A stretch of DNA of 64,000 bases from Streptomyces sp. P3. Its GTDB lineage: Bacteria; Actinomycetota; Actinomycetes; Streptomycetales; Streptomycetaceae. The stretch covers positions 8,697,501 to 8,761,500 of the forward strand of contig JAFEKX020000001.1 of assembly GCA_016893485.2 (NCBI GenBank), read 5' to 3'. Made by a program: the position numbers and the translations under genes. Numbering within the stretch: the stretch's first letter is position 1; each line of letters begins with the position of its first letter. Below the pieces are notes generated by a model that had not been told where the DNA came from, did no database searches, and was given only the letters and a program-made list of their open reading frames with translations. This document shows positions 37,921 through 48,680 of the stretch, piece by piece.

Positions 37921-39938
37921 CTACAACGCGTCCCTGGGCACCGACTCGTTCCACGTGCGCGAGGCGACGCGCCGGCCACCCTCGAAGGCGTCCAGCGTGG
38001 CGTTGACGTGGAAGTCCTCGGCGTCGCAGGTCAACGTCGTGCTCGTGCGGACCTCTACGTCCCACTCCCCGCGCCGGAAACCCATGGTCCAGGTCACCTC
38101 GCCGGCCGGTGACGCGAAGTCGTCGGCGACCGAGGTGTACCGCTCCTCGGCACGGCAGCCGACGTCCAGGTCCCTTCGCCTCGAAGTGGACGGTGCCGCG
38201 GTCCTTGACGATGTTCAACGCCGCGCCGTAGTCGACCAGTTCGCGGCTGACCTCCCAGCGCTGTTCCGGCGGTGTCACCTGTGTCGTCGCGATGGGGGCC
38301 GTGCCCTCGGGCGCCTCGAACGGGGCCGGGGTGTGCGTCGTCGGCCGGCCGGACCGGCAGGACGAGACGGCACGGCGGCTCGTGGACCGTCAGGAGCGTG
38401 GGCCGGGGTGGTGGCCAGGCCAGCGGCCAGTACGACGTGGACAGGGAGAGCCGCAGACGGTGGCCCGGCGGGAACGCCTGCGCCACCCCGTTCAAGTGCA
38501 CGGTGGCCCGCTGGAGTTGACCCGGTTCCATGGCTGTGGGCTCGTCCGTGCCGTCCCGCCGGGTGAGGTTGAGGACGCCGTACGTGACGCGGGTGGCGCT
38601 GCCGTCCGGGGCCACGTCCGACAGCCTGGCGGCCACCATCGCCACGGGCTGGTCCGCGCTCACCTCCAGCTCGACGCGTGGCGCCCCGAGGATCTCCAGC
38701 CGGTCCGTCAGCGGCTCGGTCTCGTAGACGAGGGAGCCACCGTCCTCCTCGCGCTGGTCGTAGGGCAGGTCCGGCGGGGCGTTGTAGGAGGCCCACTTTC
38801 CGGCGAACTGGCCTACGGACAAAGGCGACTTCAGCGTCTGGCTGCCTCCGTCGTCGGCGGCTTCGTCCACGGTGGTGAGGCGGCGGGAGCGCAGCGTGTA
38901 CGCGGTTTCGCGCACGTGGTCGGAGGGCCAGGCGGGCTCGCCGACCCACCGGCCGGGGCGGTCCTCGTAGGAGGTGGAGGGGGCACGCTGTCCTGCATCC
39001 ACGCCCGGAGCATCGGGCCGTCCATCGCCCCGTTGTCCGCCCCTTGAGCCAGTGGTCCCACCAGCGCACCACTTCCTGGAGGTAGCCGATGGCGGGCCCG
39101 GGCTCGCCCAGGTGCGGGTACTTGTGCGACCAGGGGCCGATCAGCCCCTTGCGCGGCACGTCCAGGTGGGCGAGGAGGCGGGTCACCGCGTTCGAGTAGC
39201 CGTCCGCCCAGCCGCTGGAGGCGAGGACGGGGCAGCGTACGGCCGTGTAGTCCTCGCACACCGAGGCGTGCCGCCAGTAGTCGTCACGGCGCTGGTGGCG
39301 CAGCCAGTTCAGGACCCACGGTTCGGCGGCCTCCAGCCGCTCGTGCCACATCGCGCGCCAGCGCTCGCCGACGGCGGACGGGTCCGGCGGACACGTGGCG
39401 TAGGCGAACATGGTGCCCGCCTCGGCGAGGTTGTCGGACAGCATCGCGCCGCCCATGTAGTGCATGTCGTCCGAGTACCGGTCGTCGGTGAACGAGGAGA
39501 TGACGATCGCCCGCAGACTCGCCGGCTGTCGGGCGGCCACCTGGAGTGCCGCGAAGGCGCCCCAGGAAAGGCCCATCATCCCGGTGTTGCCGTCGCACCA
39601 CGGCTGCGCCGCCAGCCAGTCGAGCACCGCCTCGGCGTCGCTCTGCTCGACCTCCAGGTACTCGTCGGCGAGGACGCCCTCGGAGTCGCCGGTGCCGCGC
39701 AGGTCGACGCGGACACACGCGTAGCCGTGTCCGGCGAGGTAGGGGTGGTGGATCGAGTCGCGGACCGAGCTCAAGTCGCCCTTGCGGTACGGGATGTACT
39801 CCAGGATCGCCGGGACGGGCGAGTCGTCCGAGGAGACCGGGCGCCAGAGGCGCGCGGAGAGGTGGACGCCGTCCGGCATCGGGATCCGGACGTGGTCCTC
39901 CTGCTTGGTGGTGTGGGGAGGTTCTCGATGTATCGCAT
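37921..39938 (-). CDS. CocE/NonD family hydrolase (X-Pro dipeptidyl-peptidase-like)
   Basis: About 672 residues. Starts MRYIENLP at 39936-39938. Alpha/beta core: VRVDLRGTGDSEGVL, nucleophile elbow MMGLSWGAFAALQ, GLIGPWSHKYPH; then the C-terminal jelly-roll with LVYETEPLTDRLEILG and GHRLRLSLSTSYWPLAWP. Hydrolyses esters or N-terminal X-Pro amides. Frame breaks near 39905, 39040, 38995, 38285 and 38165, each restored by one base. Seven bases after the ATP-grasp gene, so the pair is an operon. Confidence 0.88.
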
Positions 39939-39945
39939 ACGTCTC

Positions 39946-41266
39946 TCAGGTCGCGGGGTCGGTCGTACGGTCGGCCGCCGGGTCGGTCGGGCGGTCGAAG
40001 GCGAGTCGTAGTGCGGCCACACAGCGGTCGTACTTCTCGCGCAGTTCGCGCTCGTCGGCACCCCGGTGAAGATGTGCGCCAACTCGTAGCTGTAACTGTC
40101 CTGCTGGTCGACGTCCGACAGGCGCTGGCCCTCGTCGGGCACGATGTCGATCCGGACGCCCGGTATCTCCTTCTCGATACGGGCCAGTTCCTCGGGCGAG
40201 GGCACCTCGCGCACGATCCCGTCGGCGAACCAGCGGTAGTACCACTTGGCTGCCAGGGCGTACGGCCCCTGCCGGACCGGCATGGCCGGGTTCTCGCCGA
40301 GGGCGAGCGCGAGCATGCAGTGGTGGTTGGGCACGCCGTCGACGTAGGCGAAGAGTTCCGCGTGCGCCTGCGAGTGGCGGGGGTTGATCTCCAGGATCGA
40401 GATGCCGTCGGTGGCCGGGTCGTAGAAGAACTCGATGCTGAAGGTCGCCAGCCGCCAGCCGATGTGCCGCATCACCCGCTTCGACACCTCGCGCAGACGC
40501 TCCTGGACCGGTTCCGGGAGGGCCGAGGGGTACTGGTGGCGCAGGAAGCTGGTGGAATCCGGGTAGTTGATCGAGTCGAGGACGCCGTAGACGGTGATCT
40601 CGCCGTCGTGCTCGTACCCCTCGACCGCGACCTGGACACCGTTGAGGGTCTCCTCCGCGAGGCAGACCCGGCCGCCGACTCCGGCCATCTCCTCGGGCAG
40701 GTCGAGCCGGTCGAGGATGTACTCGAAGGGACGTCCGACGCGGTGGATGCCCTGCCGGATCTGGTCCACGGCGGTCCGGAACTCCGCCAAGTCCCCTACT
40801 CCGTAGGCCAGTTCGGAGGAGTACGACAGGGCCGGCTTGAGCCACATGGGGAAGCGCACCCCTCCGGAGGCCGCGGATCGGCCGTGTCGAGATCCACCCG
40901 GCCGAAGCGTGGATGCTCCGTGACGACTTCCCGCTGTACGAGACGGCTCCAGTACTTGTGCTCGCACTTGACCACCGACTCCAGACTGGTGGCGCGCGTC
41001 CCGTACTCCTTCGCGAGCAGGGCGACGAGCGTGCTCACCGGGAAGTCCCAGTAGCCGACGATCGCGTCGACGGGGCCGTCGAACCCGTCCAGCACGTGCC
41101 GGGCCTTGTCGATCAGGTCCGGCACGTCCACCTCGCCGTGCTGGAGTTCCTCGATGGTCAGAAGGGGATGCAGGCGCAGTTCCTCGGCGTGTGGGACGGC
41201 CCGCAGGGTCCGCAGGTTGGCCTCGTCGAGACCGACGACGAATACGTTGCGGGGGCGTGGGCTCAC
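39946..41266 (-). CDS. ATP-grasp ligase of unknown specificity
   Basis: About 440 residues. ATP-grasp centre: MWLKPALSYSSELAYGV, ETLNGVQVAVEGYEHDGEI, and the metal-binding EINPRHSQAHAELF. N-terminal Rossmann-like part NVFVVGLDEANL and IVGYWDFPVSTLVA resembles carboxylate-amine ligases that sense a preceding small molecule. GTG 41264-41266 behind CTGGAG. Frame breaks near 40860 and near 40065. Makes an amide, peptide or acyl-phosphate bond; the partner hydrolase suggests a peptide-like product. Confidence 0.85.
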
Positions 41267-41302
41267 GGACGGCTCCAGGTGTCGGGGTACGGAAGAGGCC
41301 GT

Positions 41303-41327
41303 GTACCCGCCGGACGATCAGGCATAC
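41303..41327 (-). promoter_or_regulatory. SigB-type promoter candidate for ATP-grasp/CocE operon
   Basis: Minus strand GTAT, 15 bases, GGGTAC, exact consensus fit, 37 bases before the GTG. Confidence 0.5.
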
Positions 41328-41391
41328 GGGCGAATGCCTCACGGCACCGACCTGTCGTCCGGCCGTTTTCGCGCAAATCCGGACCGTCCGG

Positions 41392-41416
41392 GTTTGTTCA
41401 CGGCTCAGACGTGTAC
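41392..41416 (+). promoter_or_regulatory. SigB-type promoter candidate for CYTH-CHAD gene
   Basis: GTTT, 15 bases, GTGTAC. The -10 ends 9 bases before the ATG at 41426, so the mRNA would be leaderless. Confidence 0.4.
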
Positions 41417-41425
41417 GCGCAGTAG

Positions 41426-42981
41426 ATGACCGATTCGAAGCAGGAGACAGAACGGAAGTACGACGCACCGTCCGCCGACGACACGACCTGGCTGCCCGAC
41501 CTCACCGGCGTGGGCGGGATCGTCTCGGTGGTGGATCAGGGCACCCAGGACCTGGACGCCGTGTACTACGACACCGACGATCTGCGACTGGCCGGCGCCT
41601 CGGCCACGCTGCGGCGCAGGACGGGTGGGACCGACGCGGGCTGGCATCTCAAGCTGCCGCTGACCGGGGACAGCCGCGAGGAGGTGCACGCCCCCTGTCC
41701 GACACGGTCCCGGACGCACTGCGCGACCTGGCCCTGTCCCGCACCCGGGGCGCCGAACTGCGGCCGGTCGTGCGCATCCGCTCCACCCGCGCGGTACGCC
41801 AACTCGTCGGTTCCGGCGGTACGGCTCTCGCCGAGCTGAGCATCGACGCGGTCGGCGCCGAGTCCCTGCTCGGCTCCGGAACGCGGGCCGGCTGGACCGA
41901 GATGGAGGTCGAACTCGCGGCCGACACCGACCCGGAGCTCCTGGACGCGGTGGACAAGACGCTGAGCAGGAGCGGCATCGACCGTGCCCACTCGCCGTCG
42001 AAGCTCGCCAGGGCCCTGACGGAGACGGAGGCGGAGGGAGCGGCATCCCGGCCGCTGTCGGACGAGCCCGCCGCCGAGACCGCGACCGTGGTGCCGGGCT
42101 CCGCGGGGCAGGAGAGATCCTGCGTTACGTGGAGGACCAGATCCGCGCCCTCGTGGACCTGGACCCCGGGGTACGGCGGGACAGGCCCGACTCGGTGCAC
42201 CGGATGCGCGTCGCGTGTCGCCGACTGCGCAGCGTGCTGCGTTCCTACCGGTCGGTCGTGGACCGGAAGACCGCCGATCCGATCCGCGAGGAACTCAAAT
42301 GGCTGGGGAACGAACTCGCCGCGGAACGCGATCAGGAGGTCCTCAGGGAACGCCTGACCGCGAGGATCGAAGCGCTCCCCGGAGCTGCTCCTCGGCCCGG
42401 TCTCCGCACGGCTCCAGATGTGGGACGTCACCACCAGCGCCGAGGCCCACCTGCGCACGCTCGACGCCCTCAACTCCCGCCGCTACCTGGCCCTCCTGAC
42501 CTCCCTCGCCACACTCACGCAACGCCCTCCGCTGCGCCCCAAGGCATCCCGGAAGCCGCCCGGCGTGATGGGCAGGGCCGTCCTCAAGGAGTACGGCCGA
42601 CTCACCGCTCGCGTGACGCACGCGCTGGAACTCCCGCCGGGCACGGAACGCGACAAGGCACTCCACGAGGCCCGCAAGGCGGCGAAGAGGACGCGGTACG
42701 CCACGGAACCCGCGCGTGACCCGCTCGGCAAACCGGCGAAGCGGCTCGGCAAGCGGGTCAAGTCCGTCCAGAAGGTGCTGGGCGATCACCAGGACAGCGT
42801 CGTGGCACGGGACACCCTGCGAGAACTGGCCGTGGCGGCACACGCGGCCGGTGAGACGGCCTTCGTATGGGGGCTGTTGTACGGACAGGAACAGGCCGCT
42901 GCCGACGCGCGCGAACGGGAACTCCCGGCGGTGTGGGCAACCGCGTCCCGGAGCGGGCCGCGCAAGGCGCTCACCCGCTGA
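41426..42981 (+). CDS. CYTH and CHAD domain fusion protein
   Basis: About 518 residues. CYTH domain (1-200): ETERKYDAP gives the ExExK signature, then AVYYDTDDLRLAGASATLRR and WTEMEVELAADTDPELL. CHAD domain (230-510): SVHRMRVACRRLRSVLRSY and HEARKAAKRTRYA with conserved His/Arg/Lys. CYTH enzymes act on triphosphates and CHAD domains bind inorganic polyphosphate, so the protein probably targets polyphosphate. Frame breaks near 41695, 42112 and 42380. Confidence 0.92.
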
Positions 42982-43006
42982 GCACCCGTGACTGCTCGCA
43001 CGCGGC

Positions 43007-43198
43007 TCAGCGCAGCGCGATCAGCGCGCCCGCCGACGCCGCGCACACCAGGCCCAGCACCTGACGGGGGTTCAGGCGCTCCTCCAGGAGCAGCGGGGCG
43101 AGCACGACGGGACGGCGGGACGGCGGGACGGTGACCACGGCCATGATTTGGTACGCGGTCGCGGACAGGGCGGGCAACTCACCCATGAAACGCGTCAC
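43007..43198 (-). pseudogene. C-terminal fragment of an EamA/DMT transporter
   Basis: 63 codons reading ALSATAYQIMAVVTVPPSRR then LAPLLLEERLNPRQVLGLVC and SAGALIALR. The LLLxERLNPRQxxGxxC ending is the last helix pair of DMT exporters; the first nine helices are absent. It overlaps the end of the isochorismatase gene by about 20 bases. Confidence 0.55.
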
Positions 43199-43777
43199 TC
43201 GCCGCCTTGCCGCCGGTGAAGCCGATCTCCCTCGCCGTGGTGATGCGCGCGCCCATGTTGCGTTCCATCATCTCCAGCGCGGCGGAGGCCAGTCGGGGTC
43301 GATGGAGGCGACCGCGTCCTTCGGTACGGTGACGTCGAGCTGGCGGATGTGCGCGTCCAGGGCGGAGTACAGGACGCACTGTTCGGTGACCTGACCGCTC
43401 AACACCACGTGTCCGACGCCCAGTTGCTGGAGCAGATAGGACAGCGGAGTCTCGTAGAAGGCGGAATGGCGTGCCTTCACCACGAAGAGCGACTCGTCGT
43501 CGGGCTTGATCGGCTCGATCAGGTCGGCATGGGGGCGGGCGAGGGCGGTGGCGAGGAGTTCTCCGTGGTGGGAGCGCCACAGCCCGAAGTTGTCGTTGGC
43601 GTAGATCACCGGTATGTCCGCGTGACGCGCCCGGCCGATGAGTTCTGCGAGGACGGGCACGACCCGTCGGACGGACGGCAGGAGGAGTTCGGCGTCCTCG
43701 TGGTCGTAGGTGTTGATCATGTCGATCACGAGGAGAGCGAGCCCCGTCGTGTCGGTGGCCTCGTCCACGGCTCTCAC
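43179..43777 (-). CDS. Isochorismatase family cysteine hydrolase
   Basis: About 199 residues. Catalytic triad Asp in LLVIDMINTYDH, Lys in FVVKARHSAFYETPL, Cys in SGQVTEQCVLYSA. GTG start 43775-43777. Frame break near 43290; the corrected C-terminus is LEMMERNMGARITTAREI. Specific amide or vinyl-ether substrate unknown. Confidence 0.9.
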
Positions 43778-43813
43778 CGCCCGTCTGTCGCTGTCGGATC
43801 GCCGTCGACTCTG

Positions 43814-44769
43814 TCAGCCGCGCAGGGCCGGCAGGATCTTGGTGCGGTAGAAGTCGAAGAAGCCCTGCTGGTCCTTGCCGATCTGGTTGACGTACACGGT
43901 GTCGAAGCCCGCGTCGACGAAGGCGGTCAGCGCCTCGATGTGCGCGTCTGCGTCGTCGCCGCACGGTACGGCGGCGGCCACCTGGTCCTCGGTGACCAGC
44001 TCGGACGCCTGCTCGAAGTGGCGCGGGGTGGGCAGGATCTGCGGGAGTTCCCCGGGAGCTGCTCGTTGGCCCACAGGTGGTGCGCGGTGTGCAGGGCCTC
44101 CTGCCGGTCGGTGCCCCAGCACACCTTCAGCCCGCCCTGTACCGGCTTGATGCCGCCGCCCCCGCGGCGGAAGCGTTCGACCAGGGCGGTGTCGGGCATC
44201 ATCGTGATCATGCCGTCGCCGATGCGTGCCGCGACCTCGGCGGCCTGCGGGCCGAAGGCGGACACGTCGATGGGTACCGGCTCCTCGGGCAGGGTGTACA
44301 GGCGGGCGTTCTCGACCGTGTAGTGCTTGCCGTGGTGGCTCGTCTGCTCGCCCGTGAACAACTGCCGGATGATCTGAAGAGCCTCCTCCAGCATGTCCAG
44401 TCGTACCGAGGCCTCGGGCCAACTAGAGCCCAGGATGTGCTCGTTGAGCGCCTCTCCCGTGCCGACCCCCAGCCGGAAACGGCCGCCGAGGAGGGCACCG
44501 CTCGTGGCCGCCGCCTGGGCGATCACGGCGGGATGGGTGCGGATGAGGGGGCAGGTCACCGCCGTCTGCACGGGCAACGAGACGGCCTGTGACAGGGCGC
44601 CGATCACCGACCACACGAAGGGACTCTGCCCCTGGTGGTCGTTCCACGGGTGGTAGTGGTCCGATATCCAGAGCGAGTCGAAGCCGGCCTGTTCGGCCAT
44701 CCGGGCCTGGTCGATCAGCTCTGCCGGGCTGTGCTCCTCGCACGACAGGAAGTATCCGAAGTCGGGCAT
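43814..44769 (-). CDS. LLM-class F420-dependent oxidoreductase
   Basis: About 318 residues, the TIGR03557-like F420 group related to F420-dependent glucose-6-phosphate dehydrogenase. MPDFGYFLSCEEHSPAELI, DSLWISDHYHPWNDHQGQSP, TAVTCPLIRTHPAVIAQAAA, RFRLGVGTGEALNEHILG. Frame break near 44060. Uses cofactor F420, found in actinobacteria. Confidence 0.93.
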
Positions 44770-44819
44770 CGTCTCTCCAGGTGGAGCGGGTGGCGGCGGT
44801 TCTGCGAGTGCCTTCGCGA

Positions 44820-44844
44820 GTACCCGTGAGCGCAGGTGCCTAAC
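44820..44844 (-). promoter_or_regulatory. SigB-type promoter candidate for LLM oxidoreductase
   Basis: Minus strand GTTA, 15 bases, GGGTAC, 51 bases before the ATG at 44769. Confidence 0.4.
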
Positions 44845-44871
44845 AAGGCATGCGGGGCGCCAGGGGACGGA

Positions 44872-46339
44872 TCAGTCCTCCGCGACCACCCGCACGGACT
44901 TCAGCCGCTGGTCGGCCGGGTCCGGCAGGAACATGCCGGCCTCGACCCCTGTGACCAGGTACTTCAGGACCGGCTCGGTGAGACGTTCGCCGGGCAGCGC
45001 CACCGGGATGCCCGGCGGGTAGGGGGTGATCATCTCGGCCGCGATCCTGCCGACGGCCTCGGCTGTGGGAACCTTCGCATGGCGTGCGAAGTAGGCGTCC
45101 CGGGGCGGGCACGCCTGGTCCATCCGCAGCTCGGCGGGGGAGGGGACGGCGACCTGCGGCGCGTCCCGCAGGTCGTCGGCGTGGTCGGCGAGGTCCCGCA
45201 GGGCCCGAGAAGACGTTTTGTCGTCTGTTCGTCGTCGGCGTGGGTGAGCTGTGCGCTGATACGGCGGTGGTCGAAGAGGTGGGCGTCGAGGTGATGGTGT
45301 TCCCGCAGCCAGTCGGCGGCACGGTAGCCGCTGGTGCCCAGTTCGCTGATGTCCATGACGACCGGGAGCGGGTCGAAGTCATGGGCCAGTCCGGGGCCGC
45401 AGAAGTCCTCCGCGTCGTTCACGTGGAAGCCGTCGACCGCCTCGATGGCCGCGCGGGTACACGCGGCCAACTCCAGCGCCCGGCCCATGAGTTCACGGCC
45501 CTGCTCGGCCATCTGCCGACGCCAGGCGTCGATGCCGGCGTAGATCAGCACGTTCGGGCTGGTCGTGCCGAGAAGGTCGGCCCGGGAGGCCAGTTCGGCG
45601 GGGTCGATGAGGTCGCCCTGGAGGTGGAACACCGAGCCCTGTTCCAGGCCGCTTCCCATCTTGTGGATGCTGGTCACGCAGATGTCGGCGCCCGCGTCCA
45701 TGGCCCACGAGGGAAGGTCGTCGTGGAAGGGGAGATGTGCTCCCCATGCCTCGTCCACGATGACCGGTTTGCCGAGCCGGTGACAGACATCGGCGATGCC
45801 CGCGAGGTCCGCGGCGGCTCCGTACGGGGTGGGGCTGGTGACCAGCGCGCCGTCGGCGTCCGGATGCTCGCTGAAGGCCTTCTCGAAGGCCGCCGCGGAC
45901 GGAGGATGGGCGAGGTGCCGGGCGGTGTCCCACTGGGGCTCCACCCACACGGGCTCGACACCGGACAGGATGAGCCCCGCCACCACCGACTTGTGGGCGT
46001 CGCGCCCGACGAGGAGCCGGTGTCCGGGGCTGGTCACCGTCAGCATGGCGGCCTTCACCGACAGGAGCTGCCGCAGGTCGAGAAGAAGGTGTGGTCCGCG
46101 TGCACGGCCTCGGCCATGAGTATCTCTGCCCGCTCCAGCGTCCGGCCGCGGGTGAGCCGGTCGTCCAGGCCGCCACTGGCGAGGACGTCGCCGTAGAAGA
46201 CGGCGTCCCCAGCACCGCGCGGGCGCGGGGTCGGCGCCGCGGGCCTGTTTGTGGCCCGGGGAGTGAACGCCAGTTCGTCCGCGTCGGCGTATCGGGCGAG
46301 TGCTTCGAGGATCGGGGCCTCGGCCTGGTTCTCAGCCAT
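44872..46339 (-). CDS. PLP-dependent Orn/Lys/Arg decarboxylase
   Basis: About 489 residues, fold type I. PLP lysine in TSIHKMGSGLEQGSVFH, preceded by PVIVDEAWGAHLPFHDDLPS, and MLTVTSPGHRLLVGRDAHKS. C-terminal domain ends AEMITPYPPGIPVALPGE, the usual decarboxylase motif. Produces a polyamine precursor and consumes protons. ATG 46337-46339. Frame breaks near 46078 and near 45215. Confidence 0.92.
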
Positions 46340-46439
46340 GCGGGGCGGGTTCCCCCGCGGCCCGGTGACCATGCGGGCCAGGTAGGTATGAGGAGGTCGG
46401 TCAGTCCTCGCCCCGGATGATGTTCCATGCCGCGCCGGG

Positions 46440-46560
46440 GTGCCGTGGGGGCCGCCGTCAGGGGTGGCAGCCGGCCGCCGACGAAGTGCCGTGCCACGTG
46501 GGCCTGTTGCTTCAGTTGCTTCAGTTGCTTCAGAAGAAAATCGTCCCTCGCGAGCGTGCG
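46440..46560 (-). pseudogene. Fragment related to the FAD-Rieske linker, with 9-base tandem repeat
   Basis: Minus-strand frame reads LKQQAHVARHFVGGRLPP, closely matching LKHQAQVAGHFVGDRLPS of the FAD-Rieske protein at 56761-58289. The nine-base unit GTTGCTTCA (plus strand) is repeated three times at 46506-46532, giving LKQLKQLKQ. No Rieske or FAD motif is left nearby. Confidence 0.45.
46506..46532. repeat. Nine-base tandem repeat, three perfect copies
   Basis: GTTGCTTCA at 46506-46514, 46515-46523 and 46524-46532, unusually low in GC for this genome. Confidence 0.9.
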
Positions 46561-46597
46561 TACCGCCGCGATGCCCCTGACGAGGGAGCACTCGAAA

Positions 46598-47656
46598 CTA
46601 GGCCAGGAGCCGCAGCACCGCTTCCTCCACGACCCCTTGTATGGCCGGTTCGCCGAAGCGGACGCCCGCGCCCAGGTCGTCAAGGGACGATGCGATGGTC
46701 CGGCCCTCCTCGAAGAGCTCGATGACCCTGGGGTTGATGTACGAGGCACGGCAGACGGCGGGCGTGTTCCCCAGATACCCGGCGACCTCACGGACGGCGT
46801 GCGTCACCGCCCGGCTGCGGGCGCTGCGGGACTCGGAGGCGACGGGCTCCGCCACGGCGAGGGCGACGGCCGCGAGGACGGTGGCGTGCCAGGTGCGGAA
46901 GTCCTTCGCCGTGAGGTCGGTGTCCGTGCGCTCGCGCAGATAGGCGTTGAGGTCGTCGGCGTGCATGTCGTGCCAGGCGCGGGCCTGCCAGTAGACGAAG
47001 AGGCGCTCGCTGTCGTCACGTCGGCGCAGCAGCGCGCGCACGGTTCGGCAGACGGAGTCCTCGGCAAGCGCCTGCGACACATCCTTCGCACCCTTGGCCG
47101 GATAGCTGAAACGCACTTCGCCGCCGCGGCAGGAGACGTGCTCGCGGAGCAGGGTGGTCAGCCCGTACGTCTCGTTGTCGCGACGGTACGTCTCGTTCCC
47201 GATCCGGAAGAACCCGAGGTCGAGCAGGCGCGCCGCGCAGGCCAGCACACGGTCCCGGCACAGTCCCCGGGCGTCGAGGTCCTCGGCCGCGTGCTTGCGC
47301 AACAGGGGCAGCGCGGGGGCCACTTCGAGGACGTGTTCGTGTTTCGCCGCCTCCTGCCGCTCCCGGAACAGCGGATGGTAGAGATACTGGCGACGGCCTG
47401 CGGCGTCGGTGCCGGTCGCCTGGATGTGACCGTCGGCCGCGGGACAGATCCATACGTCCTGCCACGCGGGCGGAACGACCAGATCGCGCAGGCGTCGAAT
47501 TTTGGCCCGGTCGGTGATGGGACGGCCACCGGGATCGACGTAGCGGAAACCTCGCCCGCAGCGGATCCGGGTGATGCCGGGGCGATGGAGGGCGCTGTCG
47601 CGCAACCGGGCCCGCAGCTGTGAACCGCTGTGCGGCGACGCGGAGTTCCCGGTCAC
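46598..47656 (-). CDS. DNA topoisomerase IB (poxvirus type)
   Basis: 352 residues, intact. N-terminal GITRIRCGRGFRYVDPGG and VVPPAWQDVWICP; catalytic core FRIGNETYRRDNETYGLTTL, AYLRERTDTDLTAKDFRTWH and the nucleophilic Tyr in CRASYINPRVIELFEEG. Relaxes supercoils by a 3'-phosphotyrosyl intermediate. GTG at 47654-47656 overlaps the DUF3040 gene stop (GTGA). Confidence 0.95.
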   Translation of the reverse strand: MTGNSASPHSGSQLRARLRDSALHRPGITRIRCGRGFRYVDPGGRPITDRAKIRRLRDLVVPPAWQDVWICPAADGHIQATGTDAAGRRQYLYHPLFRERQEAAKHEHVLEVAPALPLLRKHAAEDLDARGLCRDRVLACAARLLDLGFFRIGNETYRRDNETYGLTTLLREHVSCRGGEVRFSYPAKGAKDVSQALAEDSVCRTVRALLRRRDDSERLFVYWQARAWHDMHADDLNAYLRERTDTDLTAKDFRTWHATVLAAVALAVAEPVASESRSARSRAVTHAVREVAGYLGNTPAVCRASYINPRVIELFEEGRTIASSLDDLGAGVRFGEPAIQGVVEEAVLRLLA

Positions 47657-47963
47657 GACGCGGTGCGGCCCTCGGCGCCGGCCGGACGACGCGGCATGCG
47701 GAATGCCAGCAGCACGGTGACCGGCCACAGCGCGACGAGAGACCAGAGCACCGCGGTGTCGTCGGAGAGGATCCCGGTGACGAGGAGGACCAGGGAGGCA
47801 CAGGTCAGGGCGGCCACCGACAGGGGCAGCCAGGGCCGGGTCGTCCGGCGGCGCATCCGCCGGCCCAGTCGCCGGTCCTGGCGGAGTCCGGCTTCGATCC
47901 CCACAGGGTGAGGCGTTCGTGCGGCGACAGCGTGACGCCGTCGGGGTCGTTTCGGCTGTCCAC
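47653..47963 (-). CDS. DUF3040 membrane protein
   Basis: About 103 residues. LSPHERLTLWGIEAGLRQDR followed by two helices (SVAALTCASLVLLVTGIL and SLVALWPVTVLLAF) is the DUF3040 layout. The frame breaks near 47900 between LTLWG and EAGLRQDR. GTG 47961-47963 behind GAGGTA. Translationally coupled to topoisomerase IB. Confidence 0.8.
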
Positions 47964-48097
47964 GATGAGTACCTCATTCGTCCCGTGCCGGAGCACCGGG
48001 CCGCTCAGCCCCTTCGGCGCGGGGGCCCTGGGTGCGGTGCTGATGACCGGACGAGTTCCCCGTAAAAGCCGGCCGACGCCTTCCGGTGGCCGGATCG

Positions 48098-48122
48098 GTG
48101 TCTTCGTACGGCTTTTGGGTAC
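48098..48122 (+). promoter_or_regulatory. SigB-type promoter candidate for SRPBCC gene
   Basis: GTGT, 15 bases, GGGTAC, exact consensus fit, 43 bases before the ATG at 48166. Confidence 0.55.
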
Positions 48123-48165
48123 TCGGTGCTTCGCACACGCACACAAGGCATATGAGGAGGGACTC

Positions 48166-48642
48166 ATGAGTACGGTCAAGGAAGCGGTCGACGTGGCGGT
48201 TCCGCTCCGCGCGGCCTATGACCAGTGGACTCAGTTCGAGGAGTTCCCGCAGTTCATGGAAGGCGTCGAGGAGGTCACGCAACTCGACGACCGGCACAAC
48301 CACTGGACCACCAAGATCGGCGGGGTGCGGCGCGAGTTCGACACCGAGATCGTCGACCAACTGGTGGACGACCGGATCACCTGGAGGTCCGTGGGCGGTG
48401 ACACCCGGCAGAGCGGTTCGGTCCGGTTCGAGCGGCTGGACGACCTGCGCACCAGGGTGGAGCTGACCATGGAGGTCGAGCCTGCCGGCGTCGCCGAGAA
48501 GGGTGCCGACGCGCTGGGGATCATCGACCGGCGGGTCAAGGGCGACATGCGCCGCTTCAAGGAGTACGTGGAGCGCGAGGACGGCGACACCGTCGGCTGG
48601 CGTGGCCGCATCCGCCCCGGGGACCCCGGCCCGATGGCCTGA
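48166..48642 (+). CDS. SRPBCC family protein (polyketide cyclase-like)
   Basis: 158 residues, intact. STVKEAVDVAVPLRAAYDQW, FEEFPQFMEGVEEVTQL and WRSVGGDTRQSGSVRFERL give the START/Bet v1-like hydrophobic pocket. Ligand unknown. ATG behind GAGGAGGG. Confidence 0.92.
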   Translation: MSTVKEAVDVAVPLRAAYDQWTQFEEFPQFMEGVEEVTQLDDRHNHWTTKIGGVRREFDTEIVDQLVDDRITWRSVGGDTRQSGSVRFERLDDLRTRVELTMEVEPAGVAEKGADALGIIDRRVKGDMRRFKEYVEREDGDTVGWRGRIRPGDPGPMA

Positions 48643-48680
48643 CGGGCCCCTTCCCGCAGAGGCGTTCCCAGCGAGCGTAA

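Noticed and set aside
46506..46532. CRISPR-like short repeat
   Set aside because: Nine-base units are directly adjacent without spacers; no cas genes in the window.
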